From: Tissierellaceae bacterium
GTDB taxonomy: Bacteria; Bacillota; Clostridia; Tissierellales; Tissierellaceae
NCBI GenBank assembly: GCA_029257065.1
Contig: JARIDA010000031.1
Span: 1 to 33,477 of the forward strand
Length of the DNA: 33,477 nt
Direction of reading: 5' to 3'
Below the pieces are notes generated by a model. That model saw only the letters and a list, made by a program, of their open reading frames with translations. It did no database searches and was not told the origin of the DNA. Of the stretch, positions 16,930 through 27,029 are shown in pieces. The translations under genes were made by a program, and so were the position numbers. The stretch's first letter is position 1, and each line of letters opens with the position of its first letter.

Positions 16930-18150
16930 CTAAATGCTATTTCCTGCTAAATATCCTGTGGAATATGCTATTTGTAAATTATATCCACCAGTTAAAGCAT
17001 CTACATCTATTATTTCACCTGCAAAATATAAACCTTCAATTATCTTAGATTCCATTGTTGAAGGATCTATTTCTAAAGTATCTATTCCACCAGAGGTTAC
17101 TATGGCCTCTGAGATATCCCTAAATCTTTTGAAAGTCATAGGTAACCCTTTTAACAAATTCAAAAGTTCCTTTCTTTCATCCTTATTAATTTGGTGAACT
17201 GGTTTATCAAGATCTATATTTGCTTTATTTAAAATAGGCTCTCTTAATTTCATAGGCAATAAATCATCTAAAGAGTTCTTTACAAATTTATTGTTATATT
17301 TATCAAAATCTCTTAGAATTCTATTATCAAGTTTTTCAAAATCTAATGCTGGTTTTAAATCAATATATATATTGATTTCTGAGTTTAAGTACTTATATAG
17401 ATATGTGCTCATAGATAGTACTATGGGACCAGATATTCCATAATGAGTAAATACCATTTCTCCAAAATCATTATATATTTTCTTACCATTTGATTTTGCT
17501 GTTATTTCTACATTTCTTAAAGAAAGCCCTTGTAATTTCTTTATATAACTATCATGAACTTCAATTGGGACTAATGATGGCAATAATGGTGTTATATTAT
17601 GTCCTAATCTTTTTGCAATTCTCAATCCTTCACCATCAGATCCTGTTTTAGGATAACTAATACCCCCAGTACATAAAACAACATTATCATAGATGAAAGT
17701 ATTCTTGTTGACTTTTATCTTGAATTTATCTTTTTCTCTTTCAATAGTTTTTATATTAGAATTTAATCTTATATCAACATTTCTTTCTTTTAGTAATTTC
17801 CAAAATACATTTATTACATCAGAGGATTTATTACTCTGTGGAAAAACTCTATTACCTCTTTCAACTTTTGTTTTTAATCCATTATCATTTAATAATTTTA
17901 ATATATCCTTATTTGTGTAAGTATATAGACTACTATACATAAATTCTTTGTTACTCATAATATTATTAAAAAAGTCTTCTATGGGACTTGCATTAGTTAT
18001 ATTACATCTACCTTTTCCAGTAATAAATAATTTCTTCCCAATCCTATCATTCTTCTCAAATAATGTCACATTATGTCCCTTATCCGATGCTGTAATTGCT
18101 GCCATTATACCAGCTGGTCCTGCACCAATTACAGCAATCTCTTTATTCAT
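16930..18150 (-). CDS. NAD(P)/FAD-dependent oxidoreductase, HI0933/BaiN-like family
   Basis: AVIGAGPAGIMAAI, GKKLFITGKGRCNITNA, CTGGISYPKTGSDGEG, GGYNLQIAYSTGYLAG. Confidence 0.9.
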   Translation of the reverse strand: MNKEIAVIGAGPAGIMAAITASDKGHNVTLFEKNDRIGKKLFITGKGRCNITNASPIEDFFNNIMSNKEFMYSSLYTYTNKDILKLLNDNGLKTKVERGNRVFPQSNKSSDVINVFWKLLKERNVDIRLNSNIKTIEREKDKFKIKVNKNTFIYDNVVLCTGGISYPKTGSDGEGLRIAKRLGHNITPLLPSLVPIEVHDSYIKKLQGLSLRNVEITAKSNGKKIYNDFGEMVFTHYGISGPIVLSMSTYLYKYLNSEINIYIDLKPALDFEKLDNRILRDFDKYNNKFVKNSLDDLLPMKLREPILNKANIDLDKPVHQINKDERKELLNLLKGLPMTFKRFRDISEAIVTSGGIDTLEIDPSTMESKIIEGLYFAGEIIDVDALTGGYNLQIAYSTGYLAGNSI

Positions 18151-18772
18151 TTAAATCTCCTTCTAAATGAGAAGTATCATTATAAGTAATCAATACATTA
18201 TTATAATCTCTAACTTCTACAATACTTAAACTAACATTACCCATAGCTAGATTTTTATAATTATTTAAAGAAGTATTTAATAAACTAAGTATCATAGTTT
18301 TTAAAGCTGTTCCATGAGATACAATTAAAATATTTTTACCTTTATTTACATTTATTATTTTTTTAACTTCACTTCCAACTCTATTTTCTAAATCATGGAT
18401 TGTTTCACCCTTAGGTATCTCTAATAATTCTGGTGATTTTACCCACTTCAAATAATCTTCTTTATGTTCTACTAGTATATCATTAAATAATTCACCTTCC
18501 CATATTCCAAAATTCATTTCTTGCAAATTAGAATTTTTAATTGGAATCATATTCTTTTCATTTGCAATGGTTAATGCTGTCTCATAAGCTCGGGTTAAAT
18601 CACTGGAATATATAATATCTATATCATGATTTTTTAGTCTGTTTGCTAATTTAGCTGCTTGTAATTTACCATTTTCCGTTAATAATGAGTTCTTTTGACC
18701 TTGAACCTTATTTATTATATTCCATTCTGATTCACCATGTCTTACAAAGTAAATTCTTGTTGTTTCTGCCAT
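18143..18772 (-). CDS. Histidine phosphatase family protein (phosphoglycerate mutase-like)
   Basis: YFVRHGESEWN, SDLTRAYETA, VSHGTALK. Confidence 0.9.
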   Translation of the reverse strand: MAETTRIYFVRHGESEWNIINKVQGQKNSLLTENGKLQAAKLANRLKNHDIDIIYSSDLTRAYETALTIANEKNMIPIKNSNLQEMNFGIWEGELFNDILVEHKEDYLKWVKSPELLEIPKGETIHDLENRVGSEVKKIINVNKGKNILIVSHGTALKTMILSLLNTSLNNYKNLAMGNVSLSIVEVRDYNNVLITYNDTSHLEGDLNE

Positions 18773-18788
18773 AATTACACTTCCTTTA

Positions 18789-19367
18789 TTAATTATTATT
18801 AGATTTTTCTAAACAATACAGTATTGGAGGATTATTTATTTGGTTTATAAATTCATTTTTTAAAACATTATAATCTTTTTGATTTATTTTTCTTAAATAT
18901 TCTTCCAATAATTCCTTTTCATCCATACCTGTCTTATGACCTGGATATGCAACTATTAATAACAATCCATTGTTTTTTAGTATTTTAAGAGTTTTTTCAA
19001 TGCTTTCCAAAGTTGTATTAATACTAGTTGTAATGCTCTTATCTCCCTTAGGTAAATAACCCAAATTATATATTGCTAAATCTATATTTTTATTTATATA
19101 TCTATCTATATTTTCATGACCATCTAATATTAATTCTACTCTGTTAATTAGTCCTTTTTTATTTAATTTAGAATAAGTATTATCAATTGCGGTTTGTTGA
19201 ATGTCAAAAGCGATTACCTTACCTTTTTCACCAACTTCTTTTGCTAACAATAAAGTATCATTTCCATTGCCCATAGTGCAATCAACAACTGTCATTCCTT
19301 TTTTCACATATTCTTTAATTAATTTTCTTGATAACTTTAATACACTGTAGATTTTATCATAAGCCAT
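18789..19367 (-). CDS. Class I SAM-dependent methyltransferase, MnmM/YtqB-like
   Basis: VVDCTMGNGNDTLLLAK, IAFDIQQTAID, YNLGYLPKGDK. Confidence 0.8.
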   Translation of the reverse strand: MAYDKIYSVLKLSRKLIKEYVKKGMTVVDCTMGNGNDTLLLAKEVGEKGKVIAFDIQQTAIDNTYSKLNKKGLINRVELILDGHENIDRYINKNIDLAIYNLGYLPKGDKSITTSINTTLESIEKTLKILKNNGLLLIVAYPGHKTGMDEKELLEEYLRKINQKDYNVLKNEFINQINNPPILYCLEKSNNN

Positions 19368-19376
19368 TAAAACACC

Positions 19377-20084
19377 TCATATCTTTTTTAAAAAATCCAC
19401 TTCTTCATTATTAAGATGTCTCCACTTTGATTCCTGTAAATTTCCAAGTTTTAGATCTCCCAAGCTAATTCGCTGAAGTTGTTTAACAGGATGTCCTATT
19501 GCTGCACACATTTTTCTAACTTGTCTATTTCTTCCTTCGTGTATTGTTATTTCTAAAACAGATTCATTTTTATTTTTATTTAATATTTTAATTTTAGCCG
19601 GAGCAGTAACATAGTCTTCAATATCTAATCCTTTAGAAAAAATCTCTAATTTATTTTCATTAGGTATTCCTTCAACTAATGCTAAGTATGTTTTATCCAC
19701 TTCAAAACTTGGATGAGTAAGTTTATGTGTTAGTTCACCATCATTTGTAATCAGCAGAAGTCCACTTGTGTTTTTATCTAATCTACCTACAGGGTAAATC
19801 CTTTCATTTATACCATCTATTAAGTCTGTAACTATTTTTCTATCTTTTTCATCTCTCAAAGTAGTTACATATCCTACCGGCTTATTTAGTAATATATAAA
19901 CCTTGTTTTCCTCTAATTCTATATATTTGTTATCAACTTGTACTTTGTTTTTTGTTTTATCAATTTTTGTTCCTAACTCAGTTACTATATTTCCATCAAC
20001 TTTTACTCTTCCATCTGTTATTAGTTTCTCTGCTTTTCTTCTTGAGGTAATGCCACATCTGGAAATATATTTTTGTAAACGCAT
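19377..20084 (-). CDS. rluB: Pseudouridine synthase RluB family
   Basis: S4 domain MRLQKYISRCGITSRRKAEKLI, GRLDKNTSGLLLITNDG, HEGRNRQVRKM. ATG at 20084 with RBS gaggagggt preferred over the ORF-track start 20120, which overlaps scpB. Confidence 0.93.
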   Translation of the reverse strand: MRLQKYISRCGITSRRKAEKLITDGRVKVDGNIVTELGTKIDKTKNKVQVDNKYIELEENKVYILLNKPVGYVTTLRDEKDRKIVTDLIDGINERIYPVGRLDKNTSGLLLITNDGELTHKLTHPSFEVDKTYLALVEGIPNENKLEIFSKGLDIEDYVTAPAKIKILNKNKNESVLEITIHEGRNRQVRKMCAAIGHPVKQLQRISLGDLKLGNLQESKWRHLNNEEVDFLKKI

Positions 20085-20085
20085 C

Positions 20086-20658
20086 TTAACCCTCCTCAGA
20101 AACTTCTTCTTTAAATACATCTTCTTTTATTTTATCCTCTATTTCTAGTTCATCTATTAGTGGAGGCAATCTATCTAAATTTTCTAATCCAAAAGTTTTA
20201 AGAAATTTATCTGTTGTTCCATAAATTATAGGCTTACCAACTCTATCTAATCTCCCTCTTTCTTCAATCATCTCTTTATCTAAAAGAGTATATATTGCAG
20301 TATCACATTTAACACCACGTATAGTTTCTATTTCCGATTTAATTACTGGTTGTTTATATGCTATTATGGAAAGTGTCTCTAATGCTGCATTTGATAAACT
20401 ACGTTCTTTTTTAGGTCTTTTTAATTTTTTTATCCATTTGTAGTGTTCCGATCGAGTACCAATCTGATAAGAATCATTTATTTTTATAATTTGTAATCCT
20501 CTCATATTATAATTAAATTCATCTTTCATCTCATCTATTATTTCTTTTGCTTCTTTTTTGGATAAATCTAATACAGAAGAAATATCTGAAATTTCTAATG
20601 GATCACCCCACGTAAAAAGTAATGCTTCTATTATAGCTTTAATTTCTTTTTTATCCAA
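20086..20658 (-). CDS. scpB: Segregation and condensation protein B
   Basis: IEALLFTWGDPLEISDIS, ALETLSIIAYKQPVIKSEIETIRGV. Confidence 0.95.
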   Translation of the reverse strand: MDKKEIKAIIEALLFTWGDPLEISDISSVLDLSKKEAKEIIDEMKDEFNYNMRGLQIIKINDSYQIGTRSEHYKWIKKLKRPKKERSLSNAALETLSIIAYKQPVIKSEIETIRGVKCDTAIYTLLDKEMIEERGRLDRVGKPIIYGTTDKFLKTFGLENLDRLPPLIDELEIEDKIKEDVFKEEVSEEG

Positions 20659-20659
20659 T

Positions 20660-21397
20660 TTACGTATCCTTATCCTTTCTTTTTATAATTAATATATCAG
20701 TAAAATCTTTTTTTTGTTTTACTTCAATAAATTCAAGTCTAATCAATTCTAACAAGGAAAGAAAATAAGTTATTACTTCTTCCACATTACTATTAGAATC
20801 TAGTAGTTCTGTAAAATTAATATTATCTTTTAAAGTTAACTGATGTCTAATAGATTCAATACAGTCTTCTAATGTATACTCTTCTCTTTGTATTTCATTT
20901 ATAGATAATAATATTTCTTTTTTTTCTCTGTTTTTAAGTATATTATTAACAGCTTTTAATAACATTGATATGTCCATATTCTCTACTACTATTTCAATGT
21001 TATTTTCAAATATATCTTCTTTTGGCTTATAGTATACTTTTCTTTGAACCACTTCTTTAACTCTAAGTTCTTTAGAAACCGTTTTATATTTTTTATACTC
21101 TATTAGTCTTTTAACTAATTCTATTCTAGGGTCTATCTCTTCTATTTCCATTTGTTCATCAATTGGCTTTTTAGGCAAAAGCATTTTAGATTTTATTTCT
21201 ATTAGAGTTGATGCCATAATCAAAAATTCACTTGCTATCTCTAAATCTAATTCTTCCATTCTCTTTAAATATACTAAAAATTGTTCTGTTATAGTATTTA
21301 TTGGTATATCATAAATATCAATTTCCGCTTCATTTATCAAATGAATTAGTAGGTCCATTGGTCCTTCAAATATATCTATATCTATTTTATAACTCAT
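20660..21397 (-). CDS. scpA: Segregation and condensation protein A
   Basis: FEGPMDLLIHLINEAEIDIYDIPI. ATG at 21397 (MSYKIDIDIFEG, RBS-like agaggt) preferred over the ORF-track start 21448. Confidence 0.94.
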   Translation of the reverse strand: MSYKIDIDIFEGPMDLLIHLINEAEIDIYDIPINTITEQFLVYLKRMEELDLEIASEFLIMASTLIEIKSKMLLPKKPIDEQMEIEEIDPRIELVKRLIEYKKYKTVSKELRVKEVVQRKVYYKPKEDIFENNIEIVVENMDISMLLKAVNNILKNREKKEILLSINEIQREEYTLEDCIESIRHQLTLKDNINFTELLDSNSNVEEVITYFLSLLELIRLEFIEVKQKKDFTDILIIKRKDKDT

Positions 21398-21504
21398 TTT
21401 ATCAACCTCTATCCTTAAAAGACAATATTTATTAAATAAGTATTTCACTTTAATAATTCATAGAATTTATTGGCACAGGCTTACCCAATCAAATCTATAT
21501 ATTA

Positions 21505-21522
21505 ATTGGATTCGAATCCAAT
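21505..21522. repeat. 18-bp perfect palindrome in the pdp-scpA intergenic region
   Basis: attggattcgaatccaat. Confidence 0.6.
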
Positions 21523-21557
21523 CTCTCTTATTATTTTGCTAAAGTCCAAGGTTTAAC

Positions 21558-22862
21558 TCATACTATTCTTTTATAAATCATTTTTTTATTATTATTCGCT
21601 TTTTTCGAAATAATAAATGATTGCTCAACTTTTTCCTTTGCTTTCAATAAACTTGGCTTGTCATTTGTATATAGGGTAAATATTTTCTCATTAATTGAAA
21701 TCTTATCATTAACTTTTTTATTTAATAAAATCCCAGCAGCTAAATCAATCTTAGAAGACATATCTTCTCTGCCAGCACCTAGTATCAATGAAGCCTTGCC
21801 TATATCTTCTGCATCTATTGATGAAATATAACCTTCTTCTTTACTTTTAATTTCCATTGAATATTTACCCTTATCAAGTAATTGAGTATCTTTAATATAT
21901 AAACTATCTCCACCTTGAAGCTCTACCATTTCTATTAATTTATTATATGCTTTCTTATTTTCTATAACTTCTTCTAATTGGATTCTAGCTTGTTCTCTTT
22001 CTTTAAATTTTCCAGATAATAATAATATTTCTATACCTAGTGCCATGCAGAGTTCATATAAATCTTCTGGTCCATTCCCTTTCAATGTCTCTATGGCCTC
22101 TATAACTTCCAAATTATTACCTACAGCATAGCCTAAGGGTTCATCCATATTTGTTATTAAAGCTGTGGTATCTCTTCCATAAGCCTTGCCAATTCTCACT
22201 AATTCATTAGACAATTGAATGGCATCATCTAAGTTTTTCATAAATGCTCCAGATCCTAATTTTACATCAAATACTATTCCATCAGATTTTATTGCTAGTT
22301 TTTTACTCATTATACTACTAGCAATTAATGGTATACTATCCACAGTAGCTGTTACATCTCTTAATCCATATATTTTTTTATCCGCAGGAGCTATATTACC
22401 TGTTTGACTTACTATAGATATATTTATATTATTTATATTATTTATAAATTCTTCATAATTCAATTCAAGATTTATTCCTTTAATAGCTTGTAACTTATCT
22501 ATTGTTCCACCTGTATGGCCTAATCCTTTTCCAGACATTTTTGCAAATGGAATACCACAGGCTGCTATCATAGGGCCTAATATAAGTGTAACAGTATCCC
22601 CTACGCCCCCTGTAGAGTGTTTGTCAATTACTCTGCCATTAATCCCAGACATATAAAATATATCACCAGAATCAATCATAGATTTAGTCATATTAAAAGT
22701 TTCTTCTTCATTCATTCCATTTAAATAAATAGCCATTAATAATGCTGACACTTGATAATCTGGGATTAAACTCTTAGTATAATCCTGAATAAAAAAATTC
22801 ACTTCTTTTTCTGTTAAGGGATTACCGTCTCTTTTTTTTTCTATAATATCATACATTCTCAT
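21558..22862 (-). CDS. pdp: Pyrimidine-nucleoside (thymidine) phosphorylase
   Basis: KHSTGGVGDTVTLILGPMIAACG, KMSGKGLGHTGGTIDKL. Confidence 0.96.
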   Translation of the reverse strand: MRMYDIIEKKRDGNPLTEKEVNFFIQDYTKSLIPDYQVSALLMAIYLNGMNEEETFNMTKSMIDSGDIFYMSGINGRVIDKHSTGGVGDTVTLILGPMIAACGIPFAKMSGKGLGHTGGTIDKLQAIKGINLELNYEEFINNINNINISIVSQTGNIAPADKKIYGLRDVTATVDSIPLIASSIMSKKLAIKSDGIVFDVKLGSGAFMKNLDDAIQLSNELVRIGKAYGRDTTALITNMDEPLGYAVGNNLEVIEAIETLKGNGPEDLYELCMALGIEILLLSGKFKEREQARIQLEEVIENKKAYNKLIEMVELQGGDSLYIKDTQLLDKGKYSMEIKSKEEGYISSIDAEDIGKASLILGAGREDMSSKIDLAAGILLNKKVNDKISINEKIFTLYTNDKPSLLKAKEKVEQSFIISKKANNNKKMIYKRIV

Positions 22863-22873
22863 ATTATCACCTC

Positions 22874-23683
22874 TTACATTCGATTAAGTGTATTAAGAAC
22901 TAATTGCTGGAACTCCTTTTTTACTTTTTGTGAAGTTTCAACTACTTCTTCATGATTCAATGGTTTATCTAATATACCTGCTGCCATATTTGTAATACAA
23001 GAGATTCCTAATACTCGAACATTCTCATGATTCGCAACTATTACTTCTGGTACTGTTGACATTCCAACAGCATTAGCTCCAAGAATTCGTGAGAGTTTAA
23101 CCTCTGCAGCTGTTTCATAAGTAGGTCCTGTAAACCAAATATAATTCCCCTCTCTTATATTTAAATTTAGTTTTCCTCCTTCTTCTTTAGCTATCTCTAT
23201 ATATTTCCTATCATATGGATTAGACATATCAAGAAATCTAGGTCCTAATTCCTCATAATTTTTTCCTATTAATGGATTTTGACTAGTATAGTTTATATGA
23301 TCCTTTATTATCATAAGGTCTCCTGGTTTAAAGTTTTTATCCACTCCTCCTGCAGCATTGGTAACAATTAAGCTTTTTATGCCTAAACGAATTAAAACTC
23401 TAACAGGTAAAACAACTTCTTTTATATCATAACCTTCATAAAAATGAAATCTCCCTTGCATAGCAACTACATTTTTTCCTGATAATTTACCAAACACCAA
23501 TTGACCTTCATGTCCTTCCACTGTTGATATAGGAAAACCTGGTATATCTTCATATTTTATTTTTATAGGGTTTTCTATCCTATCAGCTAAGTCACCTAAC
23601 CCTGAACCCAATATAAGTCCTATTTCTGGCTTTATATCTATTTTTGTTTTTATAAAATCATTCGATTGAACTATTTTATTCAT
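22874..23683 (-). CDS. Purine-nucleoside phosphorylase
   Basis: GLILGSGLGDLAD, GRFHFYEGYD, TNAAGGV, TGPTYETAAEVK. Confidence 0.95.
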   Translation of the reverse strand: MNKIVQSNDFIKTKIDIKPEIGLILGSGLGDLADRIENPIKIKYEDIPGFPISTVEGHEGQLVFGKLSGKNVVAMQGRFHFYEGYDIKEVVLPVRVLIRLGIKSLIVTNAAGGVDKNFKPGDLMIIKDHINYTSQNPLIGKNYEELGPRFLDMSNPYDRKYIEIAKEEGGKLNLNIREGNYIWFTGPTYETAAEVKLSRILGANAVGMSTVPEVIVANHENVRVLGISCITNMAAGILDKPLNHEEVVETSQKVKKEFQQLVLNTLNRM

Positions 23684-23692
23684 AATAACCTC

Positions 23693-24568
23693 CTAAGCTC
23701 TTGGATGAGTATTTTTGTATATTTCTCTAATGTTTTTATTTTCAGACGTTAATGCATATAACTGAGTTGTAGATATATCTGAATGACCTAATATTTTCTG
23801 TACCGTTTTCAAATCAGCACCATTTTCTATCATATGTACAGCAAAAGATTGCCTTAATATTTGTGGTGTAACTTTTTTTTCCAAACCTGACTTCTTCTCA
23901 TATTCTTTTATATTTTTCCATAAACCCTGTCTACTTATTCTTGCTTTATTTCTATTTAAGAAAAGAGCTTCTGATTTAGAGTTTTCTTTATATACTTTTA
24001 AATATCTTTCAAGATAGTTAATTGCTATACTACCTATCGGAATTGTTCTTTTAACTCTAGAATTTATTTTTATAATCTCTAAATCAAAATCTATGTCTGA
24101 TCTATCTAATGATATTAATTCATTTATACCTATTCCTGTAGAATAGATCAACTCTAACATAGCTCTGTCTCTTAGGCCTTTTAAAGTATTTAAATCTGGC
24201 TGTTCTAATACTAACTCAATTTCTTCTATTGTTAAAACTTCTGGTATTTTCTTTTGAATTTTAGGTGTTTTTAAATTAATCATTGGATCTTCTGAAATAT
24301 AACCATTATTTAATAAGAATTGATAAAAAGATCTGATAGAAGATATATTTCTAGCTATTGTTGATGTTGCCTTTCCATCTTTTTGTAACTTCATTAAATA
24401 TTTAAGCACAATAGTTTTATTTGTTTTTTTAATATCCTTAATATCTTCATTATTTAAGTAGTCTCCATATCCACCAATATCTCCTATATATGAATTCATA
24501 GTGTTTTTGCTAGTATCACTATTATTTCCCATATAAATAGTATATTCATTTATTAAATTCTTTAGCAT
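23693..24568 (-). CDS. XerD-like tyrosine recombinase family protein with apparently degenerate active site
   Basis: SAM-like N-domain; catalytic-region alignment by eye: STGIGINEL (usually TGLRxSEL), TPQILRQSFA (usually TPHxLRHSFA), LGHSDISTTQLY retained. Confidence 0.88.
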   Translation of the reverse strand: MLKNLINEYTIYMGNNSDTSKNTMNSYIGDIGGYGDYLNNEDIKDIKKTNKTIVLKYLMKLQKDGKATSTIARNISSIRSFYQFLLNNGYISEDPMINLKTPKIQKKIPEVLTIEEIELVLEQPDLNTLKGLRDRAMLELIYSTGIGINELISLDRSDIDFDLEIIKINSRVKRTIPIGSIAINYLERYLKVYKENSKSEALFLNRNKARISRQGLWKNIKEYEKKSGLEKKVTPQILRQSFAVHMIENGADLKTVQKILGHSDISTTQLYALTSENKNIREIYKNTHPRA

Positions 24569-25116
24569 ATAATAATACCTTTTTCTTCTAAGAAATTACG
24601 AGCCATGTGTAATCCTATAATTGTTTTACCATCTGCTATTTCTCCTCTTTTAATTTTTAAGAATATATCTTTAAATTTCATAGAAGAGTTCTCTATATAT
24701 TCCCCTTTTTCCAAATTTCTTTCCCCTTTTATCAAGTCGGTTGCTAAAAATATATGCATTTTTTCAGTTGTTATTCCAGGAGATGGGTAAAACTCAAAAA
24801 GATATTCTAGTTTACCCGCATCATAACCTGTTTCTTCTTTTAGTTCTCTCTTTGCAGTTTCCCTCGGTTCTTCATTGATTTCTAATTTACCTGCTGGTAT
24901 CTCCAATAAAAACTTCTCTATAGGTTTTCTATACTGCTTAACCAATAAAACCTCTTTCTCATCAGTTATAGCTACTATAGCTACTGCGCCTGGATATTCA
25001 ACAATCTCTCTTTTTGAATATCTCATATTAGGTAACTCAACAGTGTCAACTCTTAATCCTAATATTCTGCCATCATATATTTTCTCTGATTTCATAGTTT
25101 TTTCTTCTTCTAACAT
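24562..25116 (-). CDS. NUDIX hydrolase, ADP-ribose pyrophosphatase-like
   Basis: GKLEINEEPRETAKRELKEETGYDAG NUDIX box. Confidence 0.94.
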   Translation of the reverse strand: MLEEEKTMKSEKIYDGRILGLRVDTVELPNMRYSKREIVEYPGAVAIVAITDEKEVLLVKQYRKPIEKFLLEIPAGKLEINEEPRETAKRELKEETGYDAGKLEYLFEFYPSPGITTEKMHIFLATDLIKGERNLEKGEYIENSSMKFKDIFLKIKRGEIADGKTIIGLHMARNFLEEKGIIIC

Positions 25117-25132
25117 AAAATCCCCCTCTAAC

Positions 25133-26206
25133 TTATTTAAATAACTTTAATACATAATTTCCTACAGCACCAAATGTTTGAAAATATTCATTATCCGAAT
25201 GGATATTGCGTCCCATTGTTTTTATATCTAGTTCAAAAAAATCTAAAGCTTCATCAATTCCTTCAGTATTTTCAAATATTAAATTGTGTTTTTTATTTAA
25301 ATCATTCTCATCTATTTGCTTTTTTATTTTATCACTATTTATTTTTTTAAGTTTTGGTAAAACAACATTTGATTTTGTTTTAGCTATTTCTTTTAATACA
25401 GTTATACTATGATGACTTAGGCCATTATGCCTATCTCTTTTGTCTTTAAAACTAATCCTAGGAACAACTATAGGATCCCCGCCTAATGTGTTTACAGCAT
25501 CTATTTGTGTTCCCTGATCTATACCTGAAAAACCATATTTCGTTCCAGTTCCAACTATCCCAGGGCCCATGGTAATAATAGTAAGATCACCTTTTAAGAT
25601 TTCTTTTGATGCAATAAGACCTGTATATATATTTGTACATTCAAAGTCCCCACCAAAAGCATGTCCTATAGTTATAGTATTATCTATAATTTTTTTGTTT
25701 TTCAAATCTCTAACCGTATTACTAAAACCTATAGGTAATGCTCCTGAATCAGTCATAATATAATTAATTTTAATATCCCTTTTATTATATTTCATCATAG
25801 CAGCTATGGGTGCTAACATACTATGTAATGTACCTATTATTACAGGATGTTTATTTAATGTTTTAAAGTTTTTTATACTATCATGATAAGGACTATCTTC
25901 TTCTTCAACTGTCAAAAATCTCATTTGATTTGGTGTATATCTATTTTTCATAATATGTCCCTTACCATTTAATTGCTTTGAGGGATTAGAATGATTATAC
26001 ATGACAAAGTGTTGTCCTCCTGTACCTAGTCTTAAATTGACTGCCGTAGTGTTTAATACAACTATATCATCTAATTCAACTTCTCCTGTTATTTGATTGT
26101 AATTAATCGCTTTTGATATTTTATTTCCAATTTCTACTTGTATCCATGTAACATCTTTATATTTTTCTTCTATGGATTTAACTATTCCATTTTCATAACT
26201 AATCAT
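25133..26206 (-). CDS. DUF3866 family protein
   Basis: 357 aa; GTGGQHFVMYNHSNPSKQLNGKGHIMKNRYTP, HHSITVLKEIA; position beside NUDIX/xerD/steAB matches this family. Confidence 0.75.
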   Translation of the reverse strand: MISYENGIVKSIEEKYKDVTWIQVEIGNKISKAINYNQITGEVELDDIVVLNTTAVNLRLGTGGQHFVMYNHSNPSKQLNGKGHIMKNRYTPNQMRFLTVEEEDSPYHDSIKNFKTLNKHPVIIGTLHSMLAPIAAMMKYNKRDIKINYIMTDSGALPIGFSNTVRDLKNKKIIDNTITIGHAFGGDFECTNIYTGLIASKEILKGDLTIITMGPGIVGTGTKYGFSGIDQGTQIDAVNTLGGDPIVVPRISFKDKRDRHNGLSHHSITVLKEIAKTKSNVVLPKLKKINSDKIKKQIDENDLNKKHNLIFENTEGIDEALDFFELDIKTMGRNIHSDNEYFQTFGAVGNYVLKLFK

Positions 26207-26209
26207 ATT

Positions 26210-27025
26210 TTATCTTCCTATCATATCTATATAGTTTAATACTTTTGAATTTTTTATTATTTTTGTAAAAGATACTTTTTCTGCTATTAGATGTAAAATC
26301 AACAAAATTACAACTATAAGTAATTTTGTATATATATTAAATGTATTTGCAAAATAAAATCCCAGTGTATATCCTAAAACATTAGATCCTGTATCCCCCA
26401 TCATAACTTGAGCTTTCAAATCATATTTCATATATATTATTAAACTTCCAATTAAAGAATATAATATATAGTTATACTCTACATTAAAATTTAAGATTAT
26501 TGACACAAATGATATGGATATAAATAGCTTTCCTGCTCTTCCTGGTCTTAAATCAAATAAATTCATAAAGTTTGTTAATAAAGCTATTAATAAAGCATTA
26601 ATAACTATATTAAACAAACTATTAGAGAGGTAAGTACTTACATACATAGCTATAAATCCACCTAATAGCGCTTTAATATTCCCAGTAGTTAACTCTCCTT
26701 TTAAAAAAGCACCTAAATGACCTCTCAACCCTTTATATTTATCATCACCTATTGTATCATCAATTAATCCTAATAATCCTATGAATATAAAACCAATTAA
26801 ATATACAATTAGAAACTCATCCTCTAAAGATAGAAATATTTTCAATATTCCCAATGTAAGAGTTTGAGAAAATAAGAAAGTTAATCCCATAGCTGTTGGT
26901 ATTTTTATATTTTTATAATTCAAACACACTAAATTACTCTCCCCTACCATTTTTATTAACATTGGTAGAAATAGATGTGTTAGAATTATGGATATAAAAA
27001 AGCTAAATAAAAAAACAAAATTCAT
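26210..27025 (-). CDS. MraY/WecA-like glycosyl-1-phosphate transferase (GT4-like), multi-TM
   Basis: LLGLIDDTIGDDKYKGLRGH, NLFDLRPGRAGK, MGDTGSNVLGYTLGF. Confidence 0.82.
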   Translation of the reverse strand: MNFVFLFSFFISIILTHLFLPMLIKMVGESNLVCLNYKNIKIPTAMGLTFLFSQTLTLGILKIFLSLEDEFLIVYLIGFIFIGLLGLIDDTIGDDKYKGLRGHLGAFLKGELTTGNIKALLGGFIAMYVSTYLSNSLFNIVINALLIALLTNFMNLFDLRPGRAGKLFISISFVSIILNFNVEYNYILYSLIGSLIIYMKYDLKAQVMMGDTGSNVLGYTLGFYFANTFNIYTKLLIVVILLILHLIAEKVSFTKIIKNSKVLNYIDMIGR

Positions 27026-27029
27026 CTAA

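Noticed and set aside
21500-21530. tRNA T-arm-like sequence ggattcgaatcc
   Set aside because: Perfect palindrome but the position 53-61 type closing pair fails and no D/anticodon arms or acceptor stem can be drawn; not a tRNA.
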